A stretch of 29,106 nucleotides of DNA from Thecamonas trahens ATCC 50062. Lineage: Eukaryota; Apusozoa; Apusomonadida; Apusomonadidae. The stretch covers positions 58,542 through 87,647 of the forward strand of contig NW_013657616.1 in the NCBI RefSeq assembly GCF_000142905.1, in the 5' to 3' direction. Below, in pieces: positions 10,792 to 20,013 of this stretch. The notes under the pieces are model-generated. The model was not told where the DNA came from, did no database searches, and saw nothing but the letters and a program-made list of their open reading frames with translations. Every line of letters begins with the position of its first letter. The first letter of the stretch is position 1. Made by a program: the position numbers and the translations under genes.

Positions 10792-11699
10792 TCACTTTGC
10801 GGGGGGAGGGGAGGCCTTGGCGATGAGGATGCGATTCTGCGGGGTGATGGACGGGTCCATAGTGCGGAGGAGGACGTCGTAGCCCGGGAGAGCAGCGAGG
10901 CGGCCCATGCGAGCCATGTCGAGGGCGACGGAAAGTCGATGCCCGTAGCAGTGGCAGCATGATGGATGCGTGTGCCGAGGAGGCGATGGGCAGCCGCCGA
11001 GTCGGTGGCCACCACCCGGTGGCTGTCGGCGTGCGAGGTGCCCTTGGAGTGGCAGCAGGGCGCAATGGCCACGTCCATCCCTGCCGCCGTCGCCATGTCG
11101 AGCACGTAGTCGGTGAGATAGCCGCACGCGTGACAGCCGACCACCAGCACGCGAGGCGAGGAGGGAGTGGTGGCGGTGGTGGCGGAGCGTGCCGCGTCGG
11201 CGAGGGTGCTCTCGAGGCCGTCGCGGACGTCGGTGATGACGAAGCGAAGGGTGGCGGGGGCTGGGGCTGAGGTGATTGGGCTTGGGCTTGGGCTTGGGCT
11301 TGGGCTTGCGGTTGGGGTTGGGGTCGTTGGCGTTGTTGGCGTTGTTGGCGTTGGCGTCGTCGTCGTCGTCGTCGTCGTCGTCGCGGGGATGTCGGCGGAG
11401 AGACCCCAGTTGGAGGCCATGGCAGCAAAGGATAGCGGGAGCTTGCGATCGAGGATGATGGCGGAAGAGGCACGGGCGTAGAGGACAAAGAGCATGCCGA
11501 GCATGCCGTGACCGCCGCAGACGTCGATGACCGTGGCGTAGTAATGCCGCTTGGCCTTGCCCCGGCCCTTGTCCAGCCCGCTGCTGGCAGCCATGAAGAA
11601 CGACATGGCCTCGTCCAGCTCCTTCTCGCTCGGCTTGGGCGTCGCGCTGCCATCGTAGTACGCCTGTCGGATCTTGTCCGCGAGCGAGGCGCCAGACAT
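10792..11699 (-). CDS. SAM-dependent methyltransferase (Methyltransf_32-like)
   Basis: The start is ATG at 11699-11697 (MSGASLADKIRQAYY). Seen in order: motif I as VIDVCGGHGMLG, an acidic motif II at IILDRKLP, then VLVVGCHACGYLTDYVLDMA and IAPCCHSKG. The HACG...CCH pairing is typical of the PF13679 type of class I methyltransferases (GSTCD/RRNAD1-like). The substrate is unknown. A low-complexity insert of ~45 residues (Thr/Pro, then Ser-Pro repeats from GGGCTT hexanucleotides at ~11280-11312 and a GTC run at ~11357-11390) sits between motif II and the next strand. Such inserts normally loop out. The frame shifts once at 10932-10934. Adding one T to the coding-strand T3 run joins TGIDF to SVALDMARMG, and the protein then ends SPPPAK at 10792. 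Length is ~302 residues. It ends tail to tail with the preceding gene, 25 bp away. Confidence 0.7.
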
Positions 11700-12374
11700 G
11701 GTGGGAGAGGGGCGGCGAAGAGAGGTGTACGTGCTGATCGGGGCGGGGGGTTTGGGGTTCTGCCGGGACAGGGGCACACACCCATGTCTCCATGGACCAA
11801 TCGGCATCAGACCGCCCACCATCCCCCCCCCCCCCCCGTCTCGCCGTATTGTTGTGTTGCCGTATCCGTATCACCGTATCGTCGTATCACCGTATCACCG
11901 TATCGTCGTATCACCGTATCACCGTATCACCGTATCACCGTATCACCGTATCACCGTATCACCGTATCACCGTATCACCGTATCACCGTATCACCGTATC
12001 ACCGTATCATCACCGTATCACCGTATCACCGTATCACCGTATCACCGTATCACCGTATCACCGTATCACCGTATCACCGTATCACCGTATCACCGTATCA
12101 CCGTCTGGCCGCTGTGTCGCCGATCCCGCCAAACGGCCCAGGTCACCCCGCCCACCACCCCCCCCCACCCCCACCACCACCACCACCACCACCACCACCA
12201 CTCGCCCCACCTCCACCACCCCACCCCTCACCCCTCTGTATGTCGTGGACACGGGCTACTCGCTTACGCCCGCCATACCTGCCCTTTTACGCCTCAGCCA
12301 CCGGCGAGCTGTCGTGGCGCCCTCGGCCGACCACCCCCTCGTCCCCCTCGACCACCCTGCCGACCTTCCCGGGC
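11700..12374. other. Shared 5' region of the methyltransferase and RasGAP genes
   Basis: The two genes diverge here, so both promoters must lie within ~675 bp. The region contains a C16 run (11823-11837), the 8-bp satellite, a C-run followed by a CAC/CCA tract (12150-12235), and then unique sequence. The + frame of the RasGAP gene stays open through all of this because the satellite has no stop on that strand. That openness is not evidence of translation. No TATA-like element stands out. Confidence 0.5.
11845..12103. repeat. 8-bp satellite, unit TATCACCG, about 32 copies
   Basis: Nearly perfect tandem array of TATCACCG. The first units vary (TATCGTCG, TATTGTTG, TATCCG) and one 3-bp insertion occurs near 12008. 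Homogeneity rises toward the centre and right, as expected for slippage or unequal exchange. It occupies over a third of the DNA between two divergent start codons. Confidence 0.95.
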
Positions 12375-15300
12375 ATGGCGCAGGGGAGGGCCTGGACGGA
12401 GACAGGGCAGGGGTATGGCAAGGCTGTCGCTCCGCAGGGCATGGCCACTCGCTCGGGCACTGCCGAATTGCAGCAAAATTCGCTTGAAATGGCAGATGGC
12501 ATCGGTTCGCGTGATGCGGTGGCGGTGGCGGGCAAGGCGGGGGTGGCGCAGGCGGTGGCGGGCAAGGCGGGGGTGGCGCAGGCGGTGGCGGACAAAGCGG
12601 GGATGGCGCAGGCGGTGCCGGACAAGGCGGGGGTGGCGCAGGCGGTGGCGGGCAACAGCGCGCAGGTGGCGAACAGCGGCGGGGCGTGGATGGGCGCGCC
12701 TGCTGCCGGGCGGCATGCGTGGGCAAGCAGCCGCGCCGAGCTGGCGAGCATCCGGCAGCGTATTGTGTGCGGGGTGGAGACATTCCGGGCGGCGTGTGGC
12801 GAGGCGACGCGGTGGACAGGCGAGATGGACGACGGGCTGCTGGGCCTGCTGGCCGAGGCACAGCCGGTCGAGGTGCCTGCCGACTACCACGCCGCAGCGG
12901 CGACCACGCTTGCCTTCCGTCCAGGCTCAGGCTGGACTGTTGATGCCGTTGTGGCTGCCATCTGCGATGTCGAGCTCCTCACCCTGACCGAGGCGCCGCA
13001 GCAGGACGGCGAGGAGCCGCGGCCGGAGCTCGGCTTTGGCCTCTGCCTGCGGTGGGTGGCCAATCCGAGACGGCCAGGCGAGCCCGGGCTGGCAGTCGCC
13101 GTCGCCGCCGCGTGGCGGTCGCCGTCGCTGATGGCGGCGCTGGCGCTGCGGGCCAAGCGCGCTGCCCGCGGTGCTAGCGAGCCCGTGACCTGGGAGACCC
13201 TCGGCTCGGCCCTGGCCGAAGAGGTCCGGCTGCTCCGCGAGGCGTGCGGAGCCGGGCCGACGGCCTGGCCCACCGAGCTCTTCCTTCTCCTCCGTGACGC
13301 GCCACCGCCGCTCGACGCCCGTGCCGCCAACAGCTCGGCCTTCTCGCCGCGCCCGTCGTACGTCGACGAGCTCGCCGCCGGGCCCATCCTCGTCGTCCCG
13401 CCGTATAACGTGACCCAGGAGCAGACGCTCCGGTTTGCAGCGACCTCGCCCGAAGAGGCGCTGGTGGAGGCACTCGCGTCGCCGCTGTTTGGCGTCGGCG
13501 GCGCCGCCGGTTTCGGCGCCATCGTCTACGTCCCGCCGCGGCCGACGTCCAACCCGCTGCTCTCCAAAGTGGTGGTCCGCATCGTCGCACAGTGGGTCGA
13601 GCGGCACGTTGAGCATGCCGACGCCGCTGCGGCGCGGCCACGTGCCGACAAGGCCGACGCCGCCGCCACTGCCGCTCGTGCAGCCTTTGCCGAGCGACCA
13701 GTGGCGGCTGAGGTGCTCGCTGCCACCATCGGGCGGCTGGAGGGCATCCTCGGGTGGTTCACCCCACCGCAGACAGCCGTCACGCTTGGCGAGGTCTGCG
13801 AGCTCGAAAACCAGGTAGCGCTTGCCAACTGCGCCGCGCACGCCACGCGAGCAGCGGTCGAGGCCGCCATGTCCGGCCGCGAGCTCATTGCCGACGCGAG
13901 CGGCGGGCGGGCCGGTGCGCTCGTTGGTGCACTTCAGCGCGCGCCTGTGGCGGTGGCGGCGCTCGGGCGGGCGCTGCTCCCGCACGAGCAGGGATTGTTG
14001 GCGGCGTTTGTGGTCCACGGCTGCTTTGCAAGCATGTCTGTCGACGAACGGAGCCTGTTCGAGCTCATCACCGCCGCCGTGCGGAGCGCCGAGTGTCCGG
14101 TGAGCGAGATGGTGCGGGCCGGCGGCTTTGCAGCCCGGCTGCTCGTCGGCTACTGCCAGCGCAAGGCCGTCGTCGCGTATGTCCACCAGGCCCTCGGCGA
14201 AGCCATCGCCGAGGTCGGGTCGAGCTCGGCGCCTCGGCTGCAGCTCGACCCAGCGGCTCCGCTGCGGGCAGCAGCGAGTGGCCGGCTGCTGAGCTCTCAG
14301 TCGCGGACACTCCCGCTGCGACAGCAGATCATGGCCATCGAAGACGCGGTGGTGAGGGTGCTCAACGCGGCGGTCGGGAGCGAGGGCGTGGGGCAGCTTC
14401 CACCGTTCCTCGCCACCCTCCTCAAGTGGCTGGCGGGCGAGGCCGCAGCGCGTGGCGAGGACGGCGTGGGAGTCGCCGGCCGGCTGCTCGTCGAGCTTGT
14501 CGCCGCGCGGGTGGTCGACGGGCCGAACGAGTACGGGCTGGAGGTGGCGGCTGGAAACATGGAAGTGGTGGGCAAGGTGCTGCGGGCGATGGTAGGCCGG
14601 GTTAACGTGGCGAGGGCTGGCGACGATGAAGGCGGCACCTCGCTCTCGGAACTCTCGTCGGTGGCGTCCGGCGGAGAGCGGGTCTCGGGCGTGGCCGCCT
14701 CCAACTATGTGTACGAGGCAAGCAACCCGCTCTCACTCATGCAGTCATTCATCGATGAGGGCGCGCGGGCCATCGTCCGTGCCGGAGACGCCCTCGTGAG
14801 GGCCAAGAACTCGGCATCGGTGCACTCGCTCCGCAAGCGCATGCGCGCCGCGTCGGGCTTTGTCGCCGTTGATAGCGCCGAGCTCGATGCCGTTTGCGAC
14901 ATGGTCGTCCGGCATCAGGCGACGATGGGCGCAGTGGCGCCGACGGTGGTCGCTGCCGCGCAGGCTGCGATGCCGGCCACCAGCCATCGGTCACCACCGC
15001 CAGGTGGGTGGATGGTCGTCGCCGTCGATCAAGGCGGCAGATGCAGCGACGACGATGATGATGAGGACATCGAGTCCGAGACCGGACCGCGGGCGGTGGA
15101 GCTCCTTCGCGACGGCGCAGCCATGGTCGAGGCTTACGGGCGAGGCGAGATGGCGGCCACCGAGGCGGTCGTCTCGCACGTCTCAGCCGCCACCCACACG
15201 CTGTGGAAGCACCGGGTGAGCGTAGCCATCGCCCTGCAGTCGGCCGCCAACTCGTTGCGGGCGACGCTGGACGAGGTCGAGGCTGAGCGGGCCGAGCTGG

Positions 15301-15404
15301 ACGCGGTGGCGGAAGCAGTGATCGGCCGTGCCGAGGAAGGTGGGGGAGTGGGCGGCGATGGATCAAGTGGAAGATGGCGGGTTGTGGTGGGTGGGAGGCG
15401 ATGA
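12375..15404 (+). CDS. RasGAP-domain protein, GAPVD1-like
   Basis: About 1,009 residues. The N-terminus has five 10-residue repeats (AGKAGVAQAV type, nt 12521-12655). Residues ~500-740 resemble a RasGAP domain, best matched in layout to GAPVD1/Gapex-5. SLFELITAAVRSAECPVSEM and MVRAGGFAARLLVGYCQ occupy the place of the ELIxxE...LLRR...LF helices. Then come LPPFLATLLKWL and RLLVELVAARVVDGPNEYGL, equivalent to the FxxPAVxxPExYG segment. The Arg in MVRAGG is a candidate catalytic finger. RasGAPs stimulate GTP hydrolysis by Ras/Rab-type GTPases, usually at membranes. An Asp-rich patch (nt ~15050) and a C-terminal coiled coil (ANSLRATLDEVEAERAEL) follow. No VPS9 domain is seen, unlike animal GAPVD1. 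Start: ATG 12375 (MAQGRAWTE) is chosen because upstream codons look non-coding. ATG 12240 is the alternative. Confidence 0.6.
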   Translation: MAQGRAWTETGQGYGKAVAPQGMATRSGTAELQQNSLEMADGIGSRDAVAVAGKAGVAQAVAGKAGVAQAVADKAGMAQAVPDKAGVAQAVAGNSAQVANSGGAWMGAPAAGRHAWASSRAELASIRQRIVCGVETFRAACGEATRWTGEMDDGLLGLLAEAQPVEVPADYHAAAATTLAFRPGSGWTVDAVVAAICDVELLTLTEAPQQDGEEPRPELGFGLCLRWVANPRRPGEPGLAVAVAAAWRSPSLMAALALRAKRAARGASEPVTWETLGSALAEEVRLLREACGAGPTAWPTELFLLLRDAPPPLDARAANSSAFSPRPSYVDELAAGPILVVPPYNVTQEQTLRFAATSPEEALVEALASPLFGVGGAAGFGAIVYVPPRPTSNPLLSKVVVRIVAQWVERHVEHADAAAARPRADKADAAATAARAAFAERPVAAEVLAATIGRLEGILGWFTPPQTAVTLGEVCELENQVALANCAAHATRAAVEAAMSGRELIADASGGRAGALVGALQRAPVAVAALGRALLPHEQGLLAAFVVHGCFASMSVDERSLFELITAAVRSAECPVSEMVRAGGFAARLLVGYCQRKAVVAYVHQALGEAIAEVGSSSAPRLQLDPAAPLRAAASGRLLSSQSRTLPLRQQIMAIEDAVVRVLNAAVGSEGVGQLPPFLATLLKWLAGEAAARGEDGVGVAGRLLVELVAARVVDGPNEYGLEVAAGNMEVVGKVLRAMVGRVNVARAGDDEGGTSLSELSSVASGGERVSGVAASNYVYEASNPLSLMQSFIDEGARAIVRAGDALVRAKNSASVHSLRKRMRAASGFVAVDSAELDAVCDMVVRHQATMGAVAPTVVAAAQAAMPATSHRSPPPGGWMVVAVDQGGRCSDDDDDEDIESETGPRAVELLRDGAAMVEAYGRGEMAATEAVVSHVSAATHTLWKHRVSVAIALQSAANSLRATLDEVEAERAELDAVAEAVIGRAEEGGGVGGDGSSGRWRVVVGGRR
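12521..12655 (+). repeat. 30-bp coding repeat in the RasGAP gene
   Basis: Five units based on GGGGTGGCGCAGGCGGTGGC encode Gly/Asp-Lys-Ala-Gly-Val/Met-Ala-Gln-Ala-Val. The third and fourth units differ by single substitutions (GAC for GGC, ATG for GTG, CCG for GCG). The period is a multiple of three, so the frame is kept. Confidence 0.85.
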
Positions 15405-15576
15405 GGTGCAGCACGTTTACGGGTAAGCGTCACGACGACGGCTCGGCGACGTCGATCGAAGCACTCTGCTCGCCGTTCAGCTCCTGCATGAGCCCATGCG
15501 TTCAATCTACGCCACTCGCAGCTCGATTGCTCATTCTACCGCGACACCTGTCTCGGCTCACGGTTCTTCGGCGACG

Positions 15577-18500
15577 TTAACGATCGCGGGCGGGTGGGGG
15601 CGACACACCGATGGGCATACTCGCCGCCCGACGATACTTTCCGTTCTTGCGGTTGGCTCGATGCGCGTAGCGAGCGGCTTGAGTTGCCTTTTTGCGCTGA
15701 TAGCGACGTACGCCGAGGAGCAGTCTGTTGCGTCGCTCCTTGTCGGCCTGCTCGATGGCGGCGACCTCGTGCGACGGCAGGTCGGCCCAAGCTGCTGGAG
15801 AGTAAGTCTCCGTCACGACTGGCGTAGCAAAGCCATCGTCCTCGAGCTGGCGCGCAAGCTCGCCCTTGATGCCGATCTCCTGGAGCTCGTGCCGCGACCA
15901 CTGTGAGAGCGCGGCCAGCGTCTTGATACCCGCGGCCGCCACTGTGCGACGCGCCTGGCTAGCTACGACCTGCGGAAGGCCCAATCGTGAGACCGAGAAC
16001 GTCAGAGCGTCGTGCACAGTAGAGGCCGTCTCTTCCGACGACACGTCCATTTTGAGAGCGGAGGCAGATATCAAAGCCGAGGTTGAGGTCGGGGTCGACG
16101 TCGACGTCGGGGTCGAGGTCGAGGTCGAGGTCGAGGTCGGGGTCGAGGTCGAGGTCGAGGCCGAAGATGCCGACTCGAGGGCCGACGATGCCGACTCGAG
16201 GGCCGACGACGCCAAGTCGAGGGTTGCCGACGCCGACGACGATTTGCCGCCAGCCAGCGCTTGTGTGGCCACAAGGGCCACCACGGCCGCCTCCAAATGG
16301 ACTGCCGAGTCGGATGAGAGCGGAGGGAGCGGATCGTCGCCGAGGACCAGCTGCAAATTGGAAGTGACCTTGATCAAAGAGGTGCGATACTGGTTGTTGA
16401 GAAGGAGCTCGGCACGGTTGGCGAGAACGGCCTTGCGGCGTTCGGCGAGCAGATGGGTCCTCATGTTGTCGATGCGGTGACGGATCGAGGACGAGGCGGA
16501 CGCACAGACGCTGGCCACCATCAGGCCTGCCAGCTGAATGTTCTGGCGGTAGCGGATGGCGTTGTAGATGGCGACGCAAAGTAGTGAAGTGGCCTGGAGG
16601 CCGCAGGCCAGCCAGAACCACAGCCTGTTGTCAAAGGTGTAGAGGAACAAAAGGATCTGACCGTAAGCAGCGACGCCCGAGGCCAGGGCCACGCCGTTCT
16701 GCCATGACTGGACAAAGGGCAAGAAGATGCCAACGAGCGCAAAATTGACGATGAAGTTGGTGCCTGCCGAGAAGATCTTGACGTCGGGATCGTCGAGAAA
16801 GACCGACTCGGCGGCAAAGACAAGCGAGGTGAAGAACTGGATTGGCCGCAGCCAGTAGTAACCGTCCTTGACACCGCGGAAGAGAAAGCCGTACTTGTCC
16901 GAAAACGACTGGAGCGAGAGCGTCGATGCCGATGCCACTCGCTCGTACGAGTCGGATGAGAGCGGAGGGAGCGGATCGTCGCCGATGAGGTAGCCGGCAC
17001 CAATGACTACCAAGAACGGCAGCGCCGTTAGATGTGCGCCGGCAAAGCAACGCGTTCCTGGCTCGACCACCAAAAAGTACTCGCCGCGCTTGGCGGGATC
17101 CGTGCGACAGTACATGGCCTGAAAGGTGCGGACCGAGAGCTGGATGTACGCGATGGAGCAGAGGATGATGAACGCGTGTGTCGCGCTTGCCAAACATGAT
17201 CCGCGCCGTGGGACGGTGGTCCACTTCCAAGCTCTCGCTCGGCTTGGCCGGCTCAATGGCGGCAGGCAGGAACCAGCGCCGGTACTCGCGCAAGTAGACG
17301 CCGACAAAGAAGAGGAAGAGCGTCACCAGCAGGAGGCCCATCGTGATCCAGTAGAGATCGAGAAAGGCGATGCGGCCGACGGTGCAGCCGGGCTTGACAA
17401 ACTCAATCTCCAGCAGGAGGACCGAGAGGATGCGCGAGAGAGTGAGGACCCAGCTGGCTGTGCCAAAAGAGTATCGAATACCGACACGCAAGACCATGAT
17501 GAGCGTCTGAAGGGTGATGATGGTCGAGACGGACTTGACTAGGTTCGGCGTCGAGAGCCCAGTGACAGCAACGACAAGGATGAGGAGAAGGAGGATGGCG
17601 ACAGCACTGAGAGCCACAAACTCGATGCGGTCAGCCGACTCGACGCCGCACGAGCGGCAGACGCCAAAGGCCGAGTAAAAGCCGGACGGGCAGTTGCTGC
17701 AACCGCGCCCGGTGTATCCATGTCGACATCGATCAGTCATCCGCGCGCCATGAGCGTGCCAGGCCGGTGGATAATCGCTGACGGCGCCAAGAGCGCCGAC
17801 ACAGGCGTGCGGCATGTCGCAGGCCAGTGGCGGCTCGGTCTCCGAGTGCGACCATCGACCGGCGAGCGGCCACATACGATCGCCGCCAGGGCAGAACGCA
17901 CCCGGGACGCATGGCTGGCATGCGTCACGGAGCCAGACGGTGCCGCGCGCAATGCAGGCTGGTGGCCCGGCAAAATAGTACAGGTGCAGCGGGACGTCGG
18001 ACTCGGCGACAATCGCTCCATCGACAGAGAACACGAGGTAGACTGAGGAGGAGCGAGGCGGAATGGCGGGCGTGAGGAAGGAAATAGTGTCGGGCGATGT
18101 GATTGTGGTGTTGATGTAGAGGGCGCCGTCCGTGGTGTTGAGCTTGATGACGATGGCGGACAGGTGTGACAGGCCCGAGACAGGGATGTCGATCTGGATG
18201 CCGCCGGCGAGCGGCGAGGTGGCCTGGAAGGTGTTGGGGGTAGGGATGAGGAGCGGAAGCGAGGGCTGAGGCAACGGTGGTGACGGAGGCGGCGACGGAG
18301 GAGGCGGCGACGGCGGAGGCGGCGGAATCGCACCTGTGATCGCGTACCGATGCAGCGCCGGCCCCGAGCCCGCAGCCGCAAACGCGTGGATCGTCAGACT
18401 CGCCACATCAAACACAACTTCGGTCTTCCTGGCCGACGATGACACGGTCTCGCTTCCCGTGTACGCGTCGTACGTGCAACTGCTCACGTCGAGCTCACAC

Positions 18501-19431
18501 ACAAACACTCCAGGCTTGTTAATTGTATCATCGACCGTCACCATCACAAGCTTGCCGTTCACAACCTGTCCGCGTGCGGAATCGACCCGGATCGCAGGCG
18601 ACGGTGCAGGTGAGACCTTGGCCACCGCGTCATCCACGCCTATCACCGTTCCCGTCAGCGTCGTCCGGTACACATACAGATCCGACGCTCCGCTCACCAT
18701 CACGTACAGCGTGCTGTTGCCCGTATCGATGATCGGCGTCACCTCCGAAAATTCCGTGTGCGTCACCCCTACAGGCCGCAGGCTGCCCAATGCTTCGCCG
18801 TCGCCAGGTCGTACGAGACCGAGAACAGCTCGACCTCTCTGGCGCCCGATTCGTCATCGAGGGCGACCACGAGGATCCGCGAGTTGGTGACGTCGTCAAC
18901 GAGGCCCACCCGGGTGCCTGTCTTTCCCCGGGCCGCCCGCGACGCCACAGCGTACACATCGATGATGGCGCATGACGTGCCGTCAGCCTCGCACCTTGCA
19001 AGCGACGCAGTCTTTGTCGACGCCACCGCAGTGGAGCCCGCGGCATACATCTTGCCGTTCGACGCCTTGATCGACCGCGGGTTGCCCCACCACGCCGGAT
19101 CGAACGAGCCCGATATCTGGGACACAGTGCCGGTGTTCTGAGTCCAGGTCGGCCCGGGTGGCGACGGAGCAAGAGCGATGGTGCTCGCCTTGACGGTTTG
19201 GAGGGGAGGCGATGGTGAGAAGTCCCTGAAAGAGCCAATGACGACGACCTTGGACGATATCGAGTCCCACGAGGCGAGCAGCGAGTCAGTGGCTGGAGCC
19301 GGCGATGGAGCAGGCGATGCCGCCCAGAGGGCGGTGCCAGTGCAGGCCCCAGCCGAGGCCGGGCACTCGTAAACAAACGCGCCTGTGGAGCACGAGGCGA
19401 CGGCGGCCATGCCCGAGGTTGTGGGAGTCAT
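15577..19431 (-). CDS. Multi-pass membrane protein with Cys-rich ectodomain, probably 5'-truncated
   Basis: Order of parts: propeller-like ectodomain repeats (CSTGAFVYECPASAG, FVCELDVSSCTYDAY), a Pro-rich linker, and a Cys-rich ephrin-receptor/GCC-type module (CRHGYTGRGCSNCPSGFYSA). Then come about nine or ten hydrophobic helices (first VALSAVAILLLLILVVAVTG, last LWFWLACGLQATSLLCVAIY), a cytosolic helical tail, and Thr-Ser repeats from GAGGTC hexanucleotides (~16083-16165). A SAM-like helical end (WSRHELQEIGIKGELARQL) completes the protein. The layout recalls large protist surface receptors with a TRP/polycystin-like core, and the function is unknown. Two single-base shifts occur: ~18788-18791 (one more T joins ATAKH to LGSLRPVG) and ~17187-17192 (one base fewer joins RIMF to ATHAFIIL). 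The first ATG opens directly into an ectodomain repeat without a signal peptide, 22 bp from a tRNA repeat. This argues for truncation, so it may be a pseudogene. Confidence 0.55.
16306..16343 (-). repeat. 38-bp exact direct repeat, copy B
   Basis: Identical over 38 bases to 16948-16985. It encodes GDDPLPPLSSDS in the cytosolic region after the last membrane helix. The spacing between copies is 642 bp, a multiple of three, and both copies are read in the same frame. Flanking bases differ immediately outside. Confidence 0.9.
16948..16985 (-). repeat. 38-bp exact direct repeat, copy A
   Basis: Partner of 16306-16343. Here the same 12 residues follow a hydrophobic helix (FLVVIGAGYLI) inside the membrane core, where related proteins would be expected to continue into a short loop. 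The copy is either an insertion or a conversion tract within the gene. Confidence 0.9.
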
Positions 19432-19452
19432 GGCATCTCGCCGCTCCTCTCA

Positions 19453-19548
19453 ACGCGATTGGTGTAGGGGCAACATTTCAGCTTGCCATTAATCAGTTCG
19501 TCTGGTTGTAACTTGTTGGAGCCCCGGGTTCAATTCCCGGATCGCGTA
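19453..19548 (+). tRNA. tRNA-Gly(GCC) with 25-nt intron, copy 1
   Basis: Full cloverleaf. Acceptor stem ACGCGAT (19453-19459) pairs over 7 bp with ATCGCGT (19541-19547), and the discriminator is A (19548). D-stem GTGT/ACAT encloses loop AGGGGCA. Anticodon stem TCAGC (19478-19482) pairs with GTTGG (19515-19519) through two G-U pairs. T-arm is CCGGG-TTCAATT-CCCGG. The anticodon GCC is at 19485-19487, preceded by TT and followed by A37. The intron is 19489-19513, exactly between 37 and 38. Intron TGGT (19503-19506) can pair with GCCA, as in eukaryotic pre-tRNAs. Box B (GGTTCAATTCC) is perfect and Box A (TGGTGTAGGGG) is good. Odd: the first pair is A1-U72, whereas typical cytosolic tRNA-Gly has G1-C72. 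The start of the membrane-protein gene lies 22 bp away, divergently. Confidence 0.9.
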
Positions 19549-19558
19549 TTTTTTTTTT
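19549..19558 (+). terminator. Pol III T-run terminator, copy 1
   Basis: Ten T residues immediately follow the discriminator base, so the transcript would need almost no 3' trimming before CCA addition. Confidence 0.85.
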
Positions 19559-19909
19559 GCCTCCGGGCGCACCCTCGTTGCAGCGCACAGCTGTACATAC
19601 TGCCTTGCATGGTTGGTGGACGTGTGTAGGAGGTCACGACTCGGTCTGCCCGGCGCACGACCTGGTGAGAGAAGCGGACAGTGCAAGTGAGGTCTCGTGC
19701 TTTGACGACATGGGCATGGCTGGTGTGGGGGGGGTGGGGGGAGATGGGAGGGAAGGGAGGGGGAGTGGTGTAGGGGGCTGAAAGGGGGGGGGGGTAGTGT
19801 GGGTGGAATGATGTTGTGTATGCGTTGTGTGGAAGAGGTTTTTTCCGCCTCCACGACAAATCGCAATCCGACACATGCTACAAATACTATGATCTCGCCG
19901 CTCCTCTCA

Positions 19910-20005
19910 ACGCGATTGGTGTAGGGGCAACATTTCAGCTTGCCATTAATCAGTTCGTCTGGTTGTAACTTGTTGGAGCCCCGGGTTCAATTCCCGGATC
20001 GCGTA
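19910..20005 (+). tRNA. tRNA-Gly(GCC) with 25-nt intron, copy 2
   Basis: Identical to copy 1 across all 96 bases, intron included. Anticodon GCC is at 19942-19944 and the intron at 19946-19970. The upstream tacaaatactatg element (about 19879-19891, ~20-30 bp before the gene) is shared with copies 3 and 5 and, in degenerate form, copy 4. It resembles a TATA-like upstream element of tRNA genes. Confidence 0.9.
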
Positions 20006-20013
20006 TTTTTTTT
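20006..20013 (+). terminator. Pol III T-run terminator, copy 2
   Basis: Eight T residues directly after the tRNA 3' end. Confidence 0.85.

Noticed and set aside
11845-12103. CRISPR array
   Set aside because: The 8-bp units are contiguous with no spacers, and the genome is eukaryotic.
11508-12374. Upstream part of the long + frame leading into the RasGAP gene
   Set aside because: It is antisense to the methyltransferase, then runs through the 8-bp satellite and a CAC tract. The peptide is a repeat artefact.
17187-17192. Very short intron (about 10 nt) to explain the membrane-protein frame change
   Set aside because: GT and AG can be found but 10 nt is too short for splicing, and the only clear intron here is 103 nt.
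18786-18820. 32-nt GT-AG intron in the membrane-protein gene
   Set aside because: It would remove residues that look coding (YDLATAKH). A single extra T gives a better continuous protein.
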